In this document: positions 30,600 to 39,834 of the stretch, in pieces
Position numbering within the stretch: the stretch's first letter is position 1
Layout of the letters: each line of letters opens with the position of its first letter
Source: Chelativorans intermedius
GTDB lineage: Bacteria; Pseudomonadota; Alphaproteobacteria; Rhizobiales; Rhizobiaceae
Reading direction: 5' to 3'
Assembly: GCF_025398255.1 (NCBI RefSeq)
Contig: NZ_JAODNW010000013.1
Location: 58,530-122,529 of the forward strand
DNA length: 64,000 nucleotides
Program-made: the position numbers and the translations under genes
Notes under the pieces: generated by a model
Databases searched by the model: none
What the model was told of the DNA's origin: nothing
The model's input: only the letters and a program-made list of their open reading frames with translations

Positions 30600-33473
30600 A
30601 TGTCATTCGTCAAGGAGATCGACTACGGCACCCCGGCCGCCAGGTCGGACAAGACGGTCACCCTCACCATCGACGGGCGCGAGATCACGGTGCCCGAGGG
30701 CACGTCCGTGATGCGTGCGGCGCGTGAAGCCGGCATCGAGGTGCCGAAGCTCTGCGCCAACGACATGGTGAAGGCCTTCGGCTCCTGCCGGCTTTGCCTG
30801 GTGGAGATCGAGGGGCGTGGCGGCACGCCGGCCTCCTGCACCACGCCAGCGGCCGACGGCATGAAGGTGTCCACAGGGACCGAGCGCCTGCAGACCATCC
30901 GCCGCGGCGTGATGGAGCTCTACATGTCCGACCATCCCGAGGACTGCCCGGCCTGTGCCGCCGGCGACTGCGAGATGGCACGCATGGCAAGGACGGTCGG
31001 CCTGAAGGAGGTTCGCTACGGCCGCGAAGGCGAGAACCACATCTGGCCGGCCCGCGAAGGAAAGGCCAATCCGCATTTTGTGGAGATGGACCTCTCCAAC
31101 CCCTACTTCGCCTACGATCCCTCGCAGTGCATCGTCTGCTCGCTGTGCGTGCGCGCCTGCGAGGAGAGCCAGGGCACCTTCGCGCTCACCGTCGAAGGCC
31201 GCGGCTTCGAAAGCCGCATCGCCGCCGGCATGCACGAGCCGTTCCTGGAGTCGGAATGCGTGTCCTGCGGCGCCTGCGTGCAGGCGTGTCCCACCGGCGC
31301 GCTGCGCGAGAAATCGGTGATCGAGAAGGGGATGCCGGAGTGGTCGGCCGTCACCACCTGCGCCTATTGCGGCGTCGGCTGTTCCTTCATCGCCGAGATG
31401 AAGGGCGAGGATGTGGTGCGCATGGTGCCCTACAAGGCAGGCAAGGCCAATCGCGGCCATTCCTGCGTGAAGGGCCGCTTCGCCTATGGCTATGCCATCC
31501 ACAAGGACCGCATCCTGCGCCCCATGGTGCGCGAGAAGATCACCGATCCGTGGCGCGAGGTCACATGGGAGGAGGCGTTCCGGCACGTGGCGAACGAGTT
31601 CCGCCGCATCCAGTACCAGTATGGCAGGAGTGCCGTCGGCGGCATCACCTCCTCGCGCTGCACCAACGAGGAGACCTATCTCGTCCAGAAGCTGGTGCGC
31701 CAGGGTTTTCGCAACAACAATGTGGACACCTGCGCGCGCGTCTGCCATTCGCCCACCGGCTATGGGCTGAAGACCACTTTCGGCACCTCGGCGGGCACGC
31801 AGGATTTCGATTCGGTCGAGCAGGCGGACGTGGTGATGGTGATCGGCGCCAACCCCACCGACGGCCATCCGGTTTTCGCCTCGCGTCTCAAGAAGCGGCT
31901 GCGCCAGGGTGCGAAGCTCATCGTTCTCGACCCGCGGCGCATCGACCTCGTGCGCTCGCCGCATGTGGAAGCGGCCTTCCATCTGCCCCTGAAGCCGGGC
32001 ACGAACGCCGCTGTTCTCAACGCGCTCGCCCATGTCATCGTTTCGGAGGGGCTGTTCGACGAAGCCTTCATCCGCGAGCGCTGCGACTGGGACGAGTTCC
32101 AGGACTGGGCGCAGTTCGTGCTGGAGCCCGAGAACAGCCCCGAGGCGGTCGAACAGGTCTCCGGCGTGCCGGCCGAGACCATCCGCGGGGCGGCCCGGCT
32201 CTACGCCACCGGCGGCAATGCCGCGATCTACTACGGCCTTGGCGTCACCGAGCACAGCCAGGGCTCCACCACGGTGATGGCCATCGCCAACCTTGCCATG
32301 GCCACGGGCAACATCGGCCGCCCCGGCGTCGGCGTGAACCCGCTCAGGGGCCAGAACAATGTCCAGGGCTCCTGCGACATGGGCTCTTTCCCGCATGAGC
32401 TGCCGGGCTACCGCCACATCTCCGAGGATGCCACGCGCGCCATCTACGAGGCGCTGTGGGGCGTCAAGCTCGACGACGAGCCGGGCCTGCGCATTCCCAA
32501 TATGCTGGATGCGGCGCTGGAAGGCTCCTTCAAGGGGCTCTACATCCAGGGCGAGGACATTTTGCAGTCCGACCCCAACACCCGTCACGTGGCCGACGGC
32601 CTTGCGGCCATGGAGTGTGTGGTCGTGCACGACCTCTTCCTCAACGAGACGGCCAACTATGCCCACGTCTTCCTGCCCGGTTCCACCTTCCTGGAGAAGG
32701 ACGGCACATTCACCAATGCCGAGCGGCGCATCAACCGCGTGCGCAAGGTGATGGAGCCGAAGAACGGCTATGCCGACTGGGAAGTGACCCAGAAGCTCGC
32801 CCAGTCGCTGGGCCTTGACTGGAACTATGCCCACCCCAGCGAGATCATGGCCGAGATCGCCGCCACAACGCCGAGCTTCGCCGGGGTCAGCTATGAGCTT
32901 CTGGACCGCGAGGGCTCCGTGCAATGGCCGTGCAACGAGAAGGCGCCGACAGGCACGCCCGTCATGCATGTGGGCGGCTTCGTACGCGGCAAGGGCAAGT
33001 TCATCCGCACTGCCTATGTGGCCACGGACGAGAAGACAGGCCCGCGCTTCCCGCTGCTTCTCACCACCGGCCGCGTCCTCTCGCAGTACAATGTCGGCGC
33101 ACAGACGCGGCGCACGGCAAATGTCGTCTGGCACGAGGAGGACCGGCTGGAGATCCACCCCTTCGACGCCGAGAATCGTGGCATTCGCGATGGCGACTGG
33201 GTGAAGCTTGCAAGCCGCGCCGGCGAGACAACCTTGCGCGCGAAGATCACCGAGCGCGTGGCGCCCGGCGTCGTCTATACCACCTTCCACCACCCGGCGA
33301 CCCAGGCCAACGTGGTCACCACCGAATATTCCGACTGGGCCACCAATTGCCCGGAATACAAGGTTACGGCGGTGCAGGTGACGCCCTCCAACGGGCCGAC
33401 CGAGTGGCAGGAGGATTACGAGGCGCTGTCGCGCAGGAGCCGCCGCATCGTGCATGTGGAGGCGGCTGAGTAG
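30600..33473 (+). CDS. fdsA: NAD-dependent formate dehydrogenase alpha subunit (molybdenum catalytic)
   Basis: This 957-residue catalytic subunit oxidises formate to CO2 in the cytoplasm. The N-terminal [2Fe-2S] domain uses C52, C63, C66 and C80. The His-ligated cluster segment is DHPEDCPACAAGDC (111-124). Two ferredoxin-type [4Fe-4S] motifs are at 177-187 (CIVCSLCVRAC) and 220-230 (CVSCGACVQAC). The cluster next to molybdenum is bound by CAYCGVGC (254-261) and C289. The molybdenum ligand is Cys382 in CARVCHSPTG, with the conserved His383; selenocysteine is not used. The bis-MGD domains fill the rest. All cofactor residues I could check are present. It follows fdsB after 9 bases and has the operon's longest frame. 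Confidence 0.96.
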   Translation: MSFVKEIDYGTPAARSDKTVTLTIDGREITVPEGTSVMRAAREAGIEVPKLCANDMVKAFGSCRLCLVEIEGRGGTPASCTTPAADGMKVSTGTERLQTIRRGVMELYMSDHPEDCPACAAGDCEMARMARTVGLKEVRYGREGENHIWPAREGKANPHFVEMDLSNPYFAYDPSQCIVCSLCVRACEESQGTFALTVEGRGFESRIAAGMHEPFLESECVSCGACVQACPTGALREKSVIEKGMPEWSAVTTCAYCGVGCSFIAEMKGEDVVRMVPYKAGKANRGHSCVKGRFAYGYAIHKDRILRPMVREKITDPWREVTWEEAFRHVANEFRRIQYQYGRSAVGGITSSRCTNEETYLVQKLVRQGFRNNNVDTCARVCHSPTGYGLKTTFGTSAGTQDFDSVEQADVVMVIGANPTDGHPVFASRLKKRLRQGAKLIVLDPRRIDLVRSPHVEAAFHLPLKPGTNAAVLNALAHVIVSEGLFDEAFIRERCDWDEFQDWAQFVLEPENSPEAVEQVSGVPAETIRGAARLYATGGNAAIYYGLGVTEHSQGSTTVMAIANLAMATGNIGRPGVGVNPLRGQNNVQGSCDMGSFPHELPGYRHISEDATRAIYEALWGVKLDDEPGLRIPNMLDAALEGSFKGLYIQGEDILQSDPNTRHVADGLAAMECVVVHDLFLNETANYAHVFLPGSTFLEKDGTFTNAERRINRVRKVMEPKNGYADWEVTQKLAQSLGLDWNYAHPSEIMAEIAATTPSFAGVSYELLDREGSVQWPCNEKAPTGTPVMHVGGFVRGKGKFIRTAYVATDEKTGPRFPLLLTTGRVLSQYNVGAQTRRTANVVWHEEDRLEIHPFDAENRGIRDGDWVKLASRAGETTLRAKITERVAPGVVYTTFHHPATQANVVTTEYSDWATNCPEYKVTAVQVTPSNGPTEWQEDYEALSRRSRRIVHVEAAE

Positions 33474-33477
33474 GCGC

Positions 33478-34296
33478 ATGTCCGCTGCGCTCGCCCACGT
33501 CTCGCGCATTGCCCGCCGCGCCGGGGGCACCCACACCGCGCGGCGCACCGTGCCGGAGGAGGCGGCCGTGGCGCTCTCCTACGGCGGCACCACCCATGCG
33601 GTGATGATGGCCACACCCGCCGATCTGGAAGATTTCGCCCTCGGTTTCAGCCTTACCGAAGGCATCGTGTCGTCGCCGCGGGAGATCGACTCCATTGCCA
33701 TAGAGGATGTCGGGCCGGGCTTCGACGTGCAGATCCGTCTTGCGGATGCTGCCAATCGGCGTTTCGAGGCGCGTCGCCGCCGCCTTGCCGGGCCCGTCGG
33801 CTGCGGGCTTTGCGGCATCGAATCCATCGAGGAGGCGATGCGCGCCGTGCCGCCCGTCAGGGCGTCGCTCGGGCTTGCCGCCGGCGATGTGGTTGAGGCC
33901 GTGCAGCGCTTGGGCGAGCGTCAGGCGCTGCACAGGCAGACCGGCGCCGTCCATGCCGCTGGTCTTTATGTGCCCGGCAAGGGCATCGTCGCCGCGCGCG
34001 AGGATGTCGGCCGCCACAACGCGCTCGACAAGCTGGCCGGCGCGCTCGCCAGAGCGGGGATTGCCGGAGCAGACGGCGCGGTGGTCATCACCAGCCGGGT
34101 TTCCGTGGAGATGGTGCAGAAGGCGGCAGCCATCGGCGCGCCGGTTATCATCGCCGTCTCCGCGCCGACCGCGCTTGCCGTGCGCACGGCGCAGACCTGC
34201 GGTGCCACGCTCGTGGCCCTGGTGCGCGGCGACGAGTTCGACATCTTTACCCATCCCCAACGCATAAGAGACGGAGCGGCCCGACATGTCGCATGA
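33478..34296 (+). CDS. fdhD: FdhD sulfurtransferase for formate dehydrogenase
   Basis: This 272-residue protein (also called FdsC in this operon type) takes sulfur from a cysteine desulfurase and gives it to the molybdenum cofactor of FdsA, which needs a sulfido ligand. The C-x2-C motif is C109/C112 in PVGCGLCGIES. Other family blocks are EDFALGFSLTEGI, HAAGLYVPGKGI and REDVGRHNALDK. The ATG at 33478 lies 5 bases past the fdsA stop; an in-frame start at 33454 would overlap fdsA. The 3' end overlaps fdsD by 11 bases. Confidence 0.94.
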   Translation: MSAALAHVSRIARRAGGTHTARRTVPEEAAVALSYGGTTHAVMMATPADLEDFALGFSLTEGIVSSPREIDSIAIEDVGPGFDVQIRLADAANRRFEARRRRLAGPVGCGLCGIESIEEAMRAVPPVRASLGLAAGDVVEAVQRLGERQALHRQTGAVHAAGLYVPGKGIVAAREDVGRHNALDKLAGALARAGIAGADGAVVITSRVSVEMVQKAAAIGAPVIIAVSAPTALAVRTAQTCGATLVALVRGDEFDIFTHPQRIRDGAARHVA

Positions 34297-34537
34297 GGCA
34301 GGCTACAAGACCGGCGAGGAAAAGCTCGTCTACATGGCCAACCAGATTGCCCGGTTCTTCGAGGCGATGCCGCACGAAGAGGCCGTCTCGGGCGTGGCCG
34401 ATCACATCAACAAGTTCTGGGAGCCGCGCATGCGCCGCCATCTCTTCGAGATCGTCGCGCGGGGGGGCGAGGGGCTCAGGCCCCTGGTGCTCGAAGCGGC
34501 GCAACGGGTGAAACGCCCGCGCGAGGCCGACGCCTGA
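34286..34537 (+). CDS. fdsD: Formate dehydrogenase delta subunit
   Basis: This is an 83-residue protein of the FdsD family. It has no cofactor motif and is mostly helical, with the conserved KLVYMANQIARFF and HINKFWEPRMRR segments. In Fds operons it is needed for full enzyme activity, probably through cofactor insertion or complex stability together with FdhD. It overlaps fdhD by 11 bases, so it is co-translated. It is the last gene of the operon, followed by the dispersed repeat. Confidence 0.92.
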   Translation: MSHEAGYKTGEEKLVYMANQIARFFEAMPHEEAVSGVADHINKFWEPRMRRHLFEIVARGGEGLRPLVLEAAQRVKRPREADA

Positions 34538-34624
34538 AGCGGCGCGCCGAAAAGCGCAGCCCGGTTGCCGACACCGCACCGGGAGCCCCGGTTGTGATCG
34601 GGAAACGCCGTCCGCGACCCTACA

Positions 34625-34725
34625 GCATTTTGCAGCCAGATGGAATCATCTGGCGTCGCACAAATGCCGCAGAAACAAACAGATGGACCGGATCAGCGTT
34701 TCATTGAAACGATGAACCCGTCTAG
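34625..34725 (+). repeat. Dispersed two-hairpin repeat, copy 2
   Basis: This 101-bp copy runs from GCATTTTGCAGCCAGATG and overlaps the autotransporter stop codon (34722-34724). Hairpin 1 is CCAGATG-GAAT-CATCTGG (7 bp, one pair longer than copy 1). Hairpin 2 is CGTTTCA-T-TGAAACG. The changes keep the pairing. It lies between the convergent genes fdsD and the autotransporter; 34538-34624 holds nothing else recognisable. Confidence 0.87.
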
Positions 34726-37097
34726 AACGACTTTTTCAGCCCCAGCAAGACGGAAAGGACGGGATTGGGGTCTTCGCTGGCCACGAAATCCGTGTTGAGG
34801 CCGAAAGCCATGTCGAAGCCGCTTTCGAAGCGGTTGCGATAGACGAACCCGATGCGCAGCGGAAGATCGGCTTCCGCAAGATCGACGGCGATCCTTTCGT
34901 AGTGAATGGTGCCATCCGCGTCGCGGCCCACGGGCAGGCGCAGGTCCGCCTCGCCGGCGACCGCCGTCGGACGTATGCCCGCATAAAGGTCGAGCGTGTC
35001 ACCCCCGTTCAGCACGCCATGCCGCCGGGCGGACAGCCCGCCGCTTGCATAGGCAAAGGCGCCATAATTCACCAGCGCGTCGGGATCGTTCCCCGCGAAG
35101 CCGCTGCCGAACTCGGCATAGGCGCCGACTGACCAGCCCGGCGACAGGGCGGTGCCGATGCTGAAGCCGGTGGCCACGGTTCCCGTATCGCTGGAGGGGA
35201 CGAACGGCCCGCGGGCCGCGTGGCCAAAGAAGCGGTTCTGACTGTGGCTGAAGGAAAGGGTGACCTCCGTGGCGAAGCGCTCGTTGCCCATCAGGCGCGA
35301 AAGGGAGAAGGCGCTGCTGGCGGCATCGTCCGCCTGCGTCATCTGGCCGGCCATCTGCAGAAACCCGCCATCGGCGAGCGGCAACAGGCGGAAGAAGGCG
35401 TTCTCGCCACCGAGGTCGCCATGCGCCTGCGAGAAGAAGAGCTTCGGCATTGCCGCGCTTTCGAGCGCGGGCCGGGAGCGGGAAGGAATCTCCGCGAAGG
35501 AGAAGCTTTCCGAGATTTCCTCGACATTGCGGGCAAACCGGTCCGGGTCTGCCGGGCTCGAAGACGGGCTGCCGCCGGCGCCGAGCGCCCGGCCCGGCAG
35601 ATAGAAATCCGTTCCCAGCGCGTCGACCAGCATGATGCGGCGCTCGGCCATTGCCTTGGCAAGGGCATTGCCGATCACCGGACCGGCAGTATTGACACCG
35701 CCCTCGAGGCTTGTTCTCCGCCCGGAAAAGACGTTCGCCCCGCTGGCAATGGACAGCCCGCCAATGGGGGAAAGCGCTGCCTTCATATCCGGCACGCCAT
35801 GCCCGTAGAGGCGGGAATAGGGGTGGCTGACGCCGGAGCCGAAGATCCTCGTGCCGGAAATCGTACGCTGGAAGCCTTCCCAGTCCGTACGGGCGGAAGC
35901 CAGAAGGCGCACCGTCCATTCGGCGGGCGAGAGGTTGGGGAAGGCCTGCGCCAGCAGCGCGATTTGCCCCGACACCTGTGGCGCGGCGAAGGACACGCCC
36001 GTCGCAAGGTCGTAGGACGTTTTGCTTTCCGCCGTCGGTGCGTAGACGGAGCCGTCGCTGGTCAGGCAGAATGCGGCGGCCGAGCCGCACGGCGCCGAGA
36101 TGAGGTCCGCATCGAGAATGCTGCCGTCGCTTTCGTCGACGGTGAAAAGCGCATTGCCGACGACCAGCCAGGCCTCGGCGAGCTCCGGCACGAAAAGGGG
36201 CAGCGCGGCGAGCGACGAGGCGTCTGCCCTTCCGTCTCCGGCAGCGCCCAGATTCTCGTCGTTGGAATTGGCAAAGACGATGACACCCGTCTTCTGGAAG
36301 CGGTCATAGGCGTCGAAGAGCCGCTGCCAGTCCTTCTTCAGGCTGCTGCGCCCGCCTGCCAGATAGTCCGCGTAGCTGTTTGCGCTGGAGGCCCTGAAGG
36401 CCGCCAGCTCCTCGTCGGCAGGGGTTTCGGTTGCCAGGCCCCAGGAGTTGTTCTGGACCACCGCGCCATGGGATGCCGCGTCATCGGTGCCGGCGGCCAC
36501 ATGCGACAGGAAGGAACCGCTCTTGTTGGCGAAATGCCAGGATGTGAGGTGCAGGTCGGCTTCCGGCGCCACACCCATGGTTCCCTTGCCATCGGCGTTG
36601 CCGGCCGCGATGCCGGCCACGGCCGTGCCGTGGTCCTTCACCGCGAAGGCCCTGACCTCGCCCGCAAAGCTGTGGATCGTCTTGCCGGCAAACTCCTGGT
36701 GGCCGCGCAGAAAACCGTTGTCCATCACGGCAATCAGCGTGCCCTTGCCGCGCAGCTTCGTGCCGTCGGCAAGCGTTGCCGTATGGGCGTGGTGAATGTT
36801 CTGCAGGGCATAGGTGGATGCGCTGGCGCAATCGGGATTGCTGATGCCGGCGCACAGGGCAGGCAGCCCGAGGTTCTGGCGCAACGCCTTCTCCTCATGG
36901 GTAAACAGGTCGATTGCCCTGAACTCCGGGTCCTTGGCATAGGTGGTCGCCTCCGCCCCGTCGAGCACCGGATAGTCGGCCGGTTTCGGCTGCGCATTGT
37001 CCTGCGACGTGGAACCGTCCCCGCCTCCGCCCCCTCCGCAACCTGCAATGAGCAAGCAGGCCGCCCCGAGGGCAAGCCGTGCGATCGTTTTCTTCAT
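34722..37097 (-). CDS. Lipoprotein subtilisin-like autotransporter (S8 peptidase with beta-barrel)
   Basis: This is a 791-residue secreted serine peptidase. Residues 1-20 are a lipoprotein signal ending in LIAGC (Cys20), followed by a Gly run. The S8 triad is Asp126 (IAVMDNG), His156 (DHGTAVAGIAAG) and Ser369 (GVSFAAPQVSG, in place of the common GTSMAAP). FANSN near 275-279 is the probable oxyanion-hole region. From about residue 530 the sequence alternates like outer-membrane strands and ends in phenylalanine (LLGLKKSF), as in autotransporter barrels. The architecture resembles NalP of Neisseria: lipid anchor plus passenger plus barrel. It is a monocistronic gene with an AT-rich upstream region. 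Its target is unknown. Confidence 0.87.
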   Translation of the reverse strand: MKKTIARLALGAACLLIAGCGGGGGGDGSTSQDNAQPKPADYPVLDGAEATTYAKDPEFRAIDLFTHEEKALRQNLGLPALCAGISNPDCASASTYALQNIHHAHTATLADGTKLRGKGTLIAVMDNGFLRGHQEFAGKTIHSFAGEVRAFAVKDHGTAVAGIAAGNADGKGTMGVAPEADLHLTSWHFANKSGSFLSHVAAGTDDAASHGAVVQNNSWGLATETPADEELAAFRASSANSYADYLAGGRSSLKKDWQRLFDAYDRFQKTGVIVFANSNDENLGAAGDGRADASSLAALPLFVPELAEAWLVVGNALFTVDESDGSILDADLISAPCGSAAAFCLTSDGSVYAPTAESKTSYDLATGVSFAAPQVSGQIALLAQAFPNLSPAEWTVRLLASARTDWEGFQRTISGTRIFGSGVSHPYSRLYGHGVPDMKAALSPIGGLSIASGANVFSGRRTSLEGGVNTAGPVIGNALAKAMAERRIMLVDALGTDFYLPGRALGAGGSPSSSPADPDRFARNVEEISESFSFAEIPSRSRPALESAAMPKLFFSQAHGDLGGENAFFRLLPLADGGFLQMAGQMTQADDAASSAFSLSRLMGNERFATEVTLSFSHSQNRFFGHAARGPFVPSSDTGTVATGFSIGTALSPGWSVGAYAEFGSGFAGNDPDALVNYGAFAYASGGLSARRHGVLNGGDTLDLYAGIRPTAVAGEADLRLPVGRDADGTIHYERIAVDLAEADLPLRIGFVYRNRFESGFDMAFGLNTDFVASEDPNPVLSVLLGLKKSF

Positions 37098-37423
37098 TGT
37101 GTTCCCAATCTCCGTGCGAGGCGGAAGGGCTGCCGCGACGCTTTCCTGAACCTGTTTTTGAATACAACCATTTCGTGATCAATTTGAGAAGGAATATGAA
37201 AGCGTTGCAGGAATGCCAAGAGCCTTTTGGCATCCTTTCACTCTTCTTCAGGTTGAGGATGGGCGCAGGCCGGCCGCGGGCAGTGGCGAGCGGCAGATCC
37301 GCGTGGCCGGGCCTGGCATGGCTTGGTGGAAATCGAGCCGGGGTGCAGCCGGGATGTGGTCGGCAGGGGCCCCGTCGACGCCGCCGTCCGCGGTGTCAGC
37401 GTCAACGTTCTCGTGGAGCAGCC
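37098..37423. other. Intergenic region between autotransporter and nadC; possible gene relic
   Basis: The autotransporter-proximal part (37145-37205) is AT-rich and likely holds its promoter. A stem-loop ATGCCAA (37213-37219) / TTGGCAT (37227-37233) lies next. From about 37290 to 37430 the + strand has a short open stretch with strong G/C third positions (reading VEIEPGCSRDVVGRGPVDAA and on) that has no start context and runs into the antisense of nadC. It may be the remnant of a lost gene. I do not recognise the family. Confidence 0.35.
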
Positions 37424-38284
37424 CTATCCGGCGGCGGCGAAGTCCAGGCCGATGTCGAGGATGGGCGCGCTGTGGGTCAGCCAGCCCACCGAGATCAGAT
37501 CGACGCCGGTTGCCGCCACGGCGGGTGCGGTCTGCGGCGTGATGCGGCCGGAGGCTTCCGTCACGGCGCGGCCGCCCACCATGGCGACGGCGCGCGAAAG
37601 TGTCTCGGTGGACATGTTGTCGAGCAGCACGGCATCCACGCCGATGGCGAGCGCCTCCTCGAGCTGGGGCAGCGTGTCCACCTCCACCTCGATCTTGACC
37701 ATGTGGCCGGCATGGCGGCGCGCCCGCTCGACCGCCGGCTTGATGCCGCCGGCCAGCGCGATGTGGTTGTCCTTGATGAGGATCGCGTCATCCAGACCGA
37801 AGCGGTGATTGGCGCCGCCGCCCGCGCGCACGGCGTATTTTTCAAGGGCGCGCAGGCCGGGCGTCGTCTTGCGTGTGCAAACGATGCGGGCGCGCTGCCC
37901 CTCGACGGCTTCCACGATGGCGCGTGTGGCGGTGGCAATGCCGCTCAGGTGGCACAGCAGGTTGAGCGCCGTGCGCTCGCCGGCCAAGAGCCCGCGCGCG
38001 GGGCCTGCCACGGTGGCCACCACCTCTCCGGCTGCAACGCGGGCACCGTCTGGCCTGACGACCTCCATGCCGATGGACGGATCGACCAGCCGGAAGGCGA
38101 GCGCGGCGGCATCCAGGCCGGCAATCACGCCCGCCTGCCGGGCGGAGAGCGTCATGGAGGCCCTGAGCTGTGGCGGAACGACGGCATCGCTCGTCAGGTC
38201 GCCCGCCCGGCCCAGGTCTTCCAGAAGGGCGGTGCGCACGACGGGCTCGATCAGGATGGTGGGAAGCGGCGGAAGAAAGCTCAT
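37424..38284 (-). CDS. nadC: Nicotinate-nucleotide diphosphorylase (quinolinate phosphoribosyltransferase)
   Basis: This 286-residue enzyme converts quinolinate and PRPP to nicotinate mononucleotide, the third step of de novo NAD synthesis. Family blocks are [67 protein letters not shown] and [14 protein letters not shown] (read here as [10 protein letters not shown]). The start [11 protein letters not shown] was chosen because the upstream extension overlaps nadB coding with no similarity. It is the last gene of nadA-nadB-nadC, 20 bases after nadB. Confidence 0.95.
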   Translation of the reverse strand: MSFLPPLPTILIEPVVRTALLEDLGRAGDLTSDAVVPPQLRASMTLSARQAGVIAGLDAAALAFRLVDPSIGMEVVRPDGARVAAGEVVATVAGPARGLLAGERTALNLLCHLSGIATATRAIVEAVEGQRARIVCTRKTTPGLRALEKYAVRAGGGANHRFGLDDAILIKDNHIALAGGIKPAVERARRHAGHMVKIEVEVDTLPQLEEALAIGVDAVLLDNMSTETLSRAVAMVGGRAVTEASGRITPQTAPAVAATGVDLISVGWLTHSAPILDIGLDFAAAG

Positions 38285-38304
38285 CTCGGGCACCTCTGGC
38301 TGGG

Positions 38305-39834
38305 TCAGGCCGGCGCGCAGGCCAGCTCTCGGGCGATGGCGCGCGCCTCGTCCCATGTCAGGCGGGAATGGCGGGCGACCGCCGCCTTGTGAGGGAAGTC
38401 GCTGCGAAAATGCGCGCCGCGGCTTTCGCGCCGTTCGAGCGCGGCAACGGCGCTCATCAGCGCGACGATGGCGGGGTCCGACGCCTGCCCCTCGCCCTCG
38501 GCCAGGGGCAGGAGTGCGGCAACGGCTGCCCGCAGCGCCTCGCCATCACGCACCAGCCCGAGCGCGCGGGAGACGATCGGACGCACGGAGGCCGGCTCGG
38601 CCGGCGCCGGGCGGCCCATCCCGGGCGCGGGCGTGCGGGGCAGGCGGGCCTCGCTTCCGGCTATGCTCTCGGCGACATTGCGGGCAAAGACCGCAGCTTC
38701 GAGCAGCGAGTTGCTGGCAAGCCTGTTGGCACCGTGAAGGCCTGTACACGCGGCTTCACCGCAGGCCCAGAGCCCTGGCAGCGAGCTGCGCCCGCAGAGA
38801 TCCACGCCGATGCCGCCCATGTGGTAGTGCGCTGCCGGCCGCACGGGGATGGGCTGGCGCGCCGGGTCTATGCCGGCCGCATGGCAGAAGGCGGCGATGG
38901 CCGGAAAACGGGCGGCGAAGGCGGCGCCGGGCCTTTCGCGCGCGTCGAGATAGACGCGGTGCCCTTCGGCGAGATGCCGTGCGACGGCGCGGGCCACCAC
39001 GTCGCGGGGGCTGAGCTCTCCGCCTTCCACCCCGGCCATGAACCGCCGGCCTGTTTCGTCGATCAGGATCGCGCCTTCCCCGCGCACCGCTTCGCTGACG
39101 AGTTGCATCGGCCGCGCCGGCGTGTCGAGTGCGGTGGGATGGAACTGGATGAATTCGAGGTCGCAGAGCGCGGCGCCGGCGCGCGCGGCCAGCGCGAGGC
39201 CCTGACCGAAGGAGCCTGACGGGTTTGTCGTGTCGTCGAACAGCCCGCCGATGCCCCCGGTGGCAACGACGACGCGCGCCGTTGGAAAGAAGACGGGGCC
39301 GGCCTCTCCGAGCGCCAGAACCCCGGCCACCGCGCCGTCATGGGTGACGAGGCGCCGCGCTTCCACATTCTCCAGCAGCGCGATGGAGGGCGTGCGGCGC
39401 ACCGCTTCAAGAAGGGCATGCACGAGCGCCCGGCCCGTGCCGTCGCCCGCCGCGTGCAGGATGCGGCGGCGGCTGTGCGCTGCCTCCAATCCCATGAGAA
39501 GCCGCCCGTCCGCCGCCCGGTCGAAGCGCACGCCATGGCGCATCAGCGCCTCCACGGCCTGGGCGGCGGCTTGCGTCACATGGGTGACGACGTCGCTTTC
39601 GCACAGGCCGTCTCCGGCCTTGATGGTGTCGGCGCAATGCAGCGCCGCGTCGTCGTCCTCGCCGAGGCTCGCCGCCAAGCCGCCCTGGGCCAGAACGCTG
39701 GAGCACGCCTCGCCCGCCGGCGCCTTGCTGAGAAGGACGACGGGCTCCGGCGCCAGGTGCAGCGCCGTCATGAGCCCGGCAAGCCCGCCGCCGATGATGA
39801 CGGGCCGACCGGGCGCTACGGCGCCGGCGTTCAT
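38305..39834 (-). CDS. nadB: L-aspartate oxidase
   Basis: This 509-residue FAD enzyme oxidises L-aspartate to iminoaspartate, which NadA condenses with dihydroxyacetone phosphate. The FAD-binding fold [14 protein letters not shown] is at the N-terminus. Substrate-site blocks typical of the succinate dehydrogenase/fumarate reductase group follow: [32 protein letters not shown] and [17 protein letters not shown]. The C-terminal helical domain is shorter than in E. coli NadB but complete. The start overlaps the nadA stop (ATGA), so the two are translationally coupled. Confidence 0.95.
   Translation of the reverse strand: MNAGAVAPGRPVIIGGGLAGLMTALHLAPEPVVLLSKAPAGEACSSVLAQGGLAASLGEDDDAALHCADTIKAGDGLCESDVVTHVTQAAAQAVEALMRHGVRFDRAADGRLLMGLEAAHSRRRILHAAGDGTGRALVHALLEAVRRTPSIALLENVEARRLVTHDGAVAGVLALGEAGPVFFPTARVVVATGGIGGLFDDTTNPSGSFGQGLALAARAGAALCDLEFIQFHPTALDTPARPMQLVSEAVRGEGAILIDETGRRFMAGVEGGELSPRDVVARAVARHLAEGHRVYLDARERPGAAFAARFPAIAAFCHAAGIDPARQPIPVRPAAHYHMGGIGVDLCGRSSLPGLWACGEAACTGLHGANRLASNSLLEAAVFARNVAESIAGSEARLPRTPAPGMGRPAPAEPASVRPIVSRALGLVRDGEALRAAVAALLPLAEGEGQASDPAIVALMSAVAALERRESRGAHFRSDFPHKAAVARHSRLTWDEARAIARELACAPA

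Noticed and set aside
30600..33473. Selenocysteine in the formate dehydrogenase
   Set aside because: The molybdenum ligand position is an ordinary TGC cysteine codon in the VCH motif; no in-frame TGA is present.
30603..33548. 981-codon minus-strand open frame opposite fdsA
   Set aside because: fdsA shows every cofactor motif of the enzyme; the antisense frame has none.
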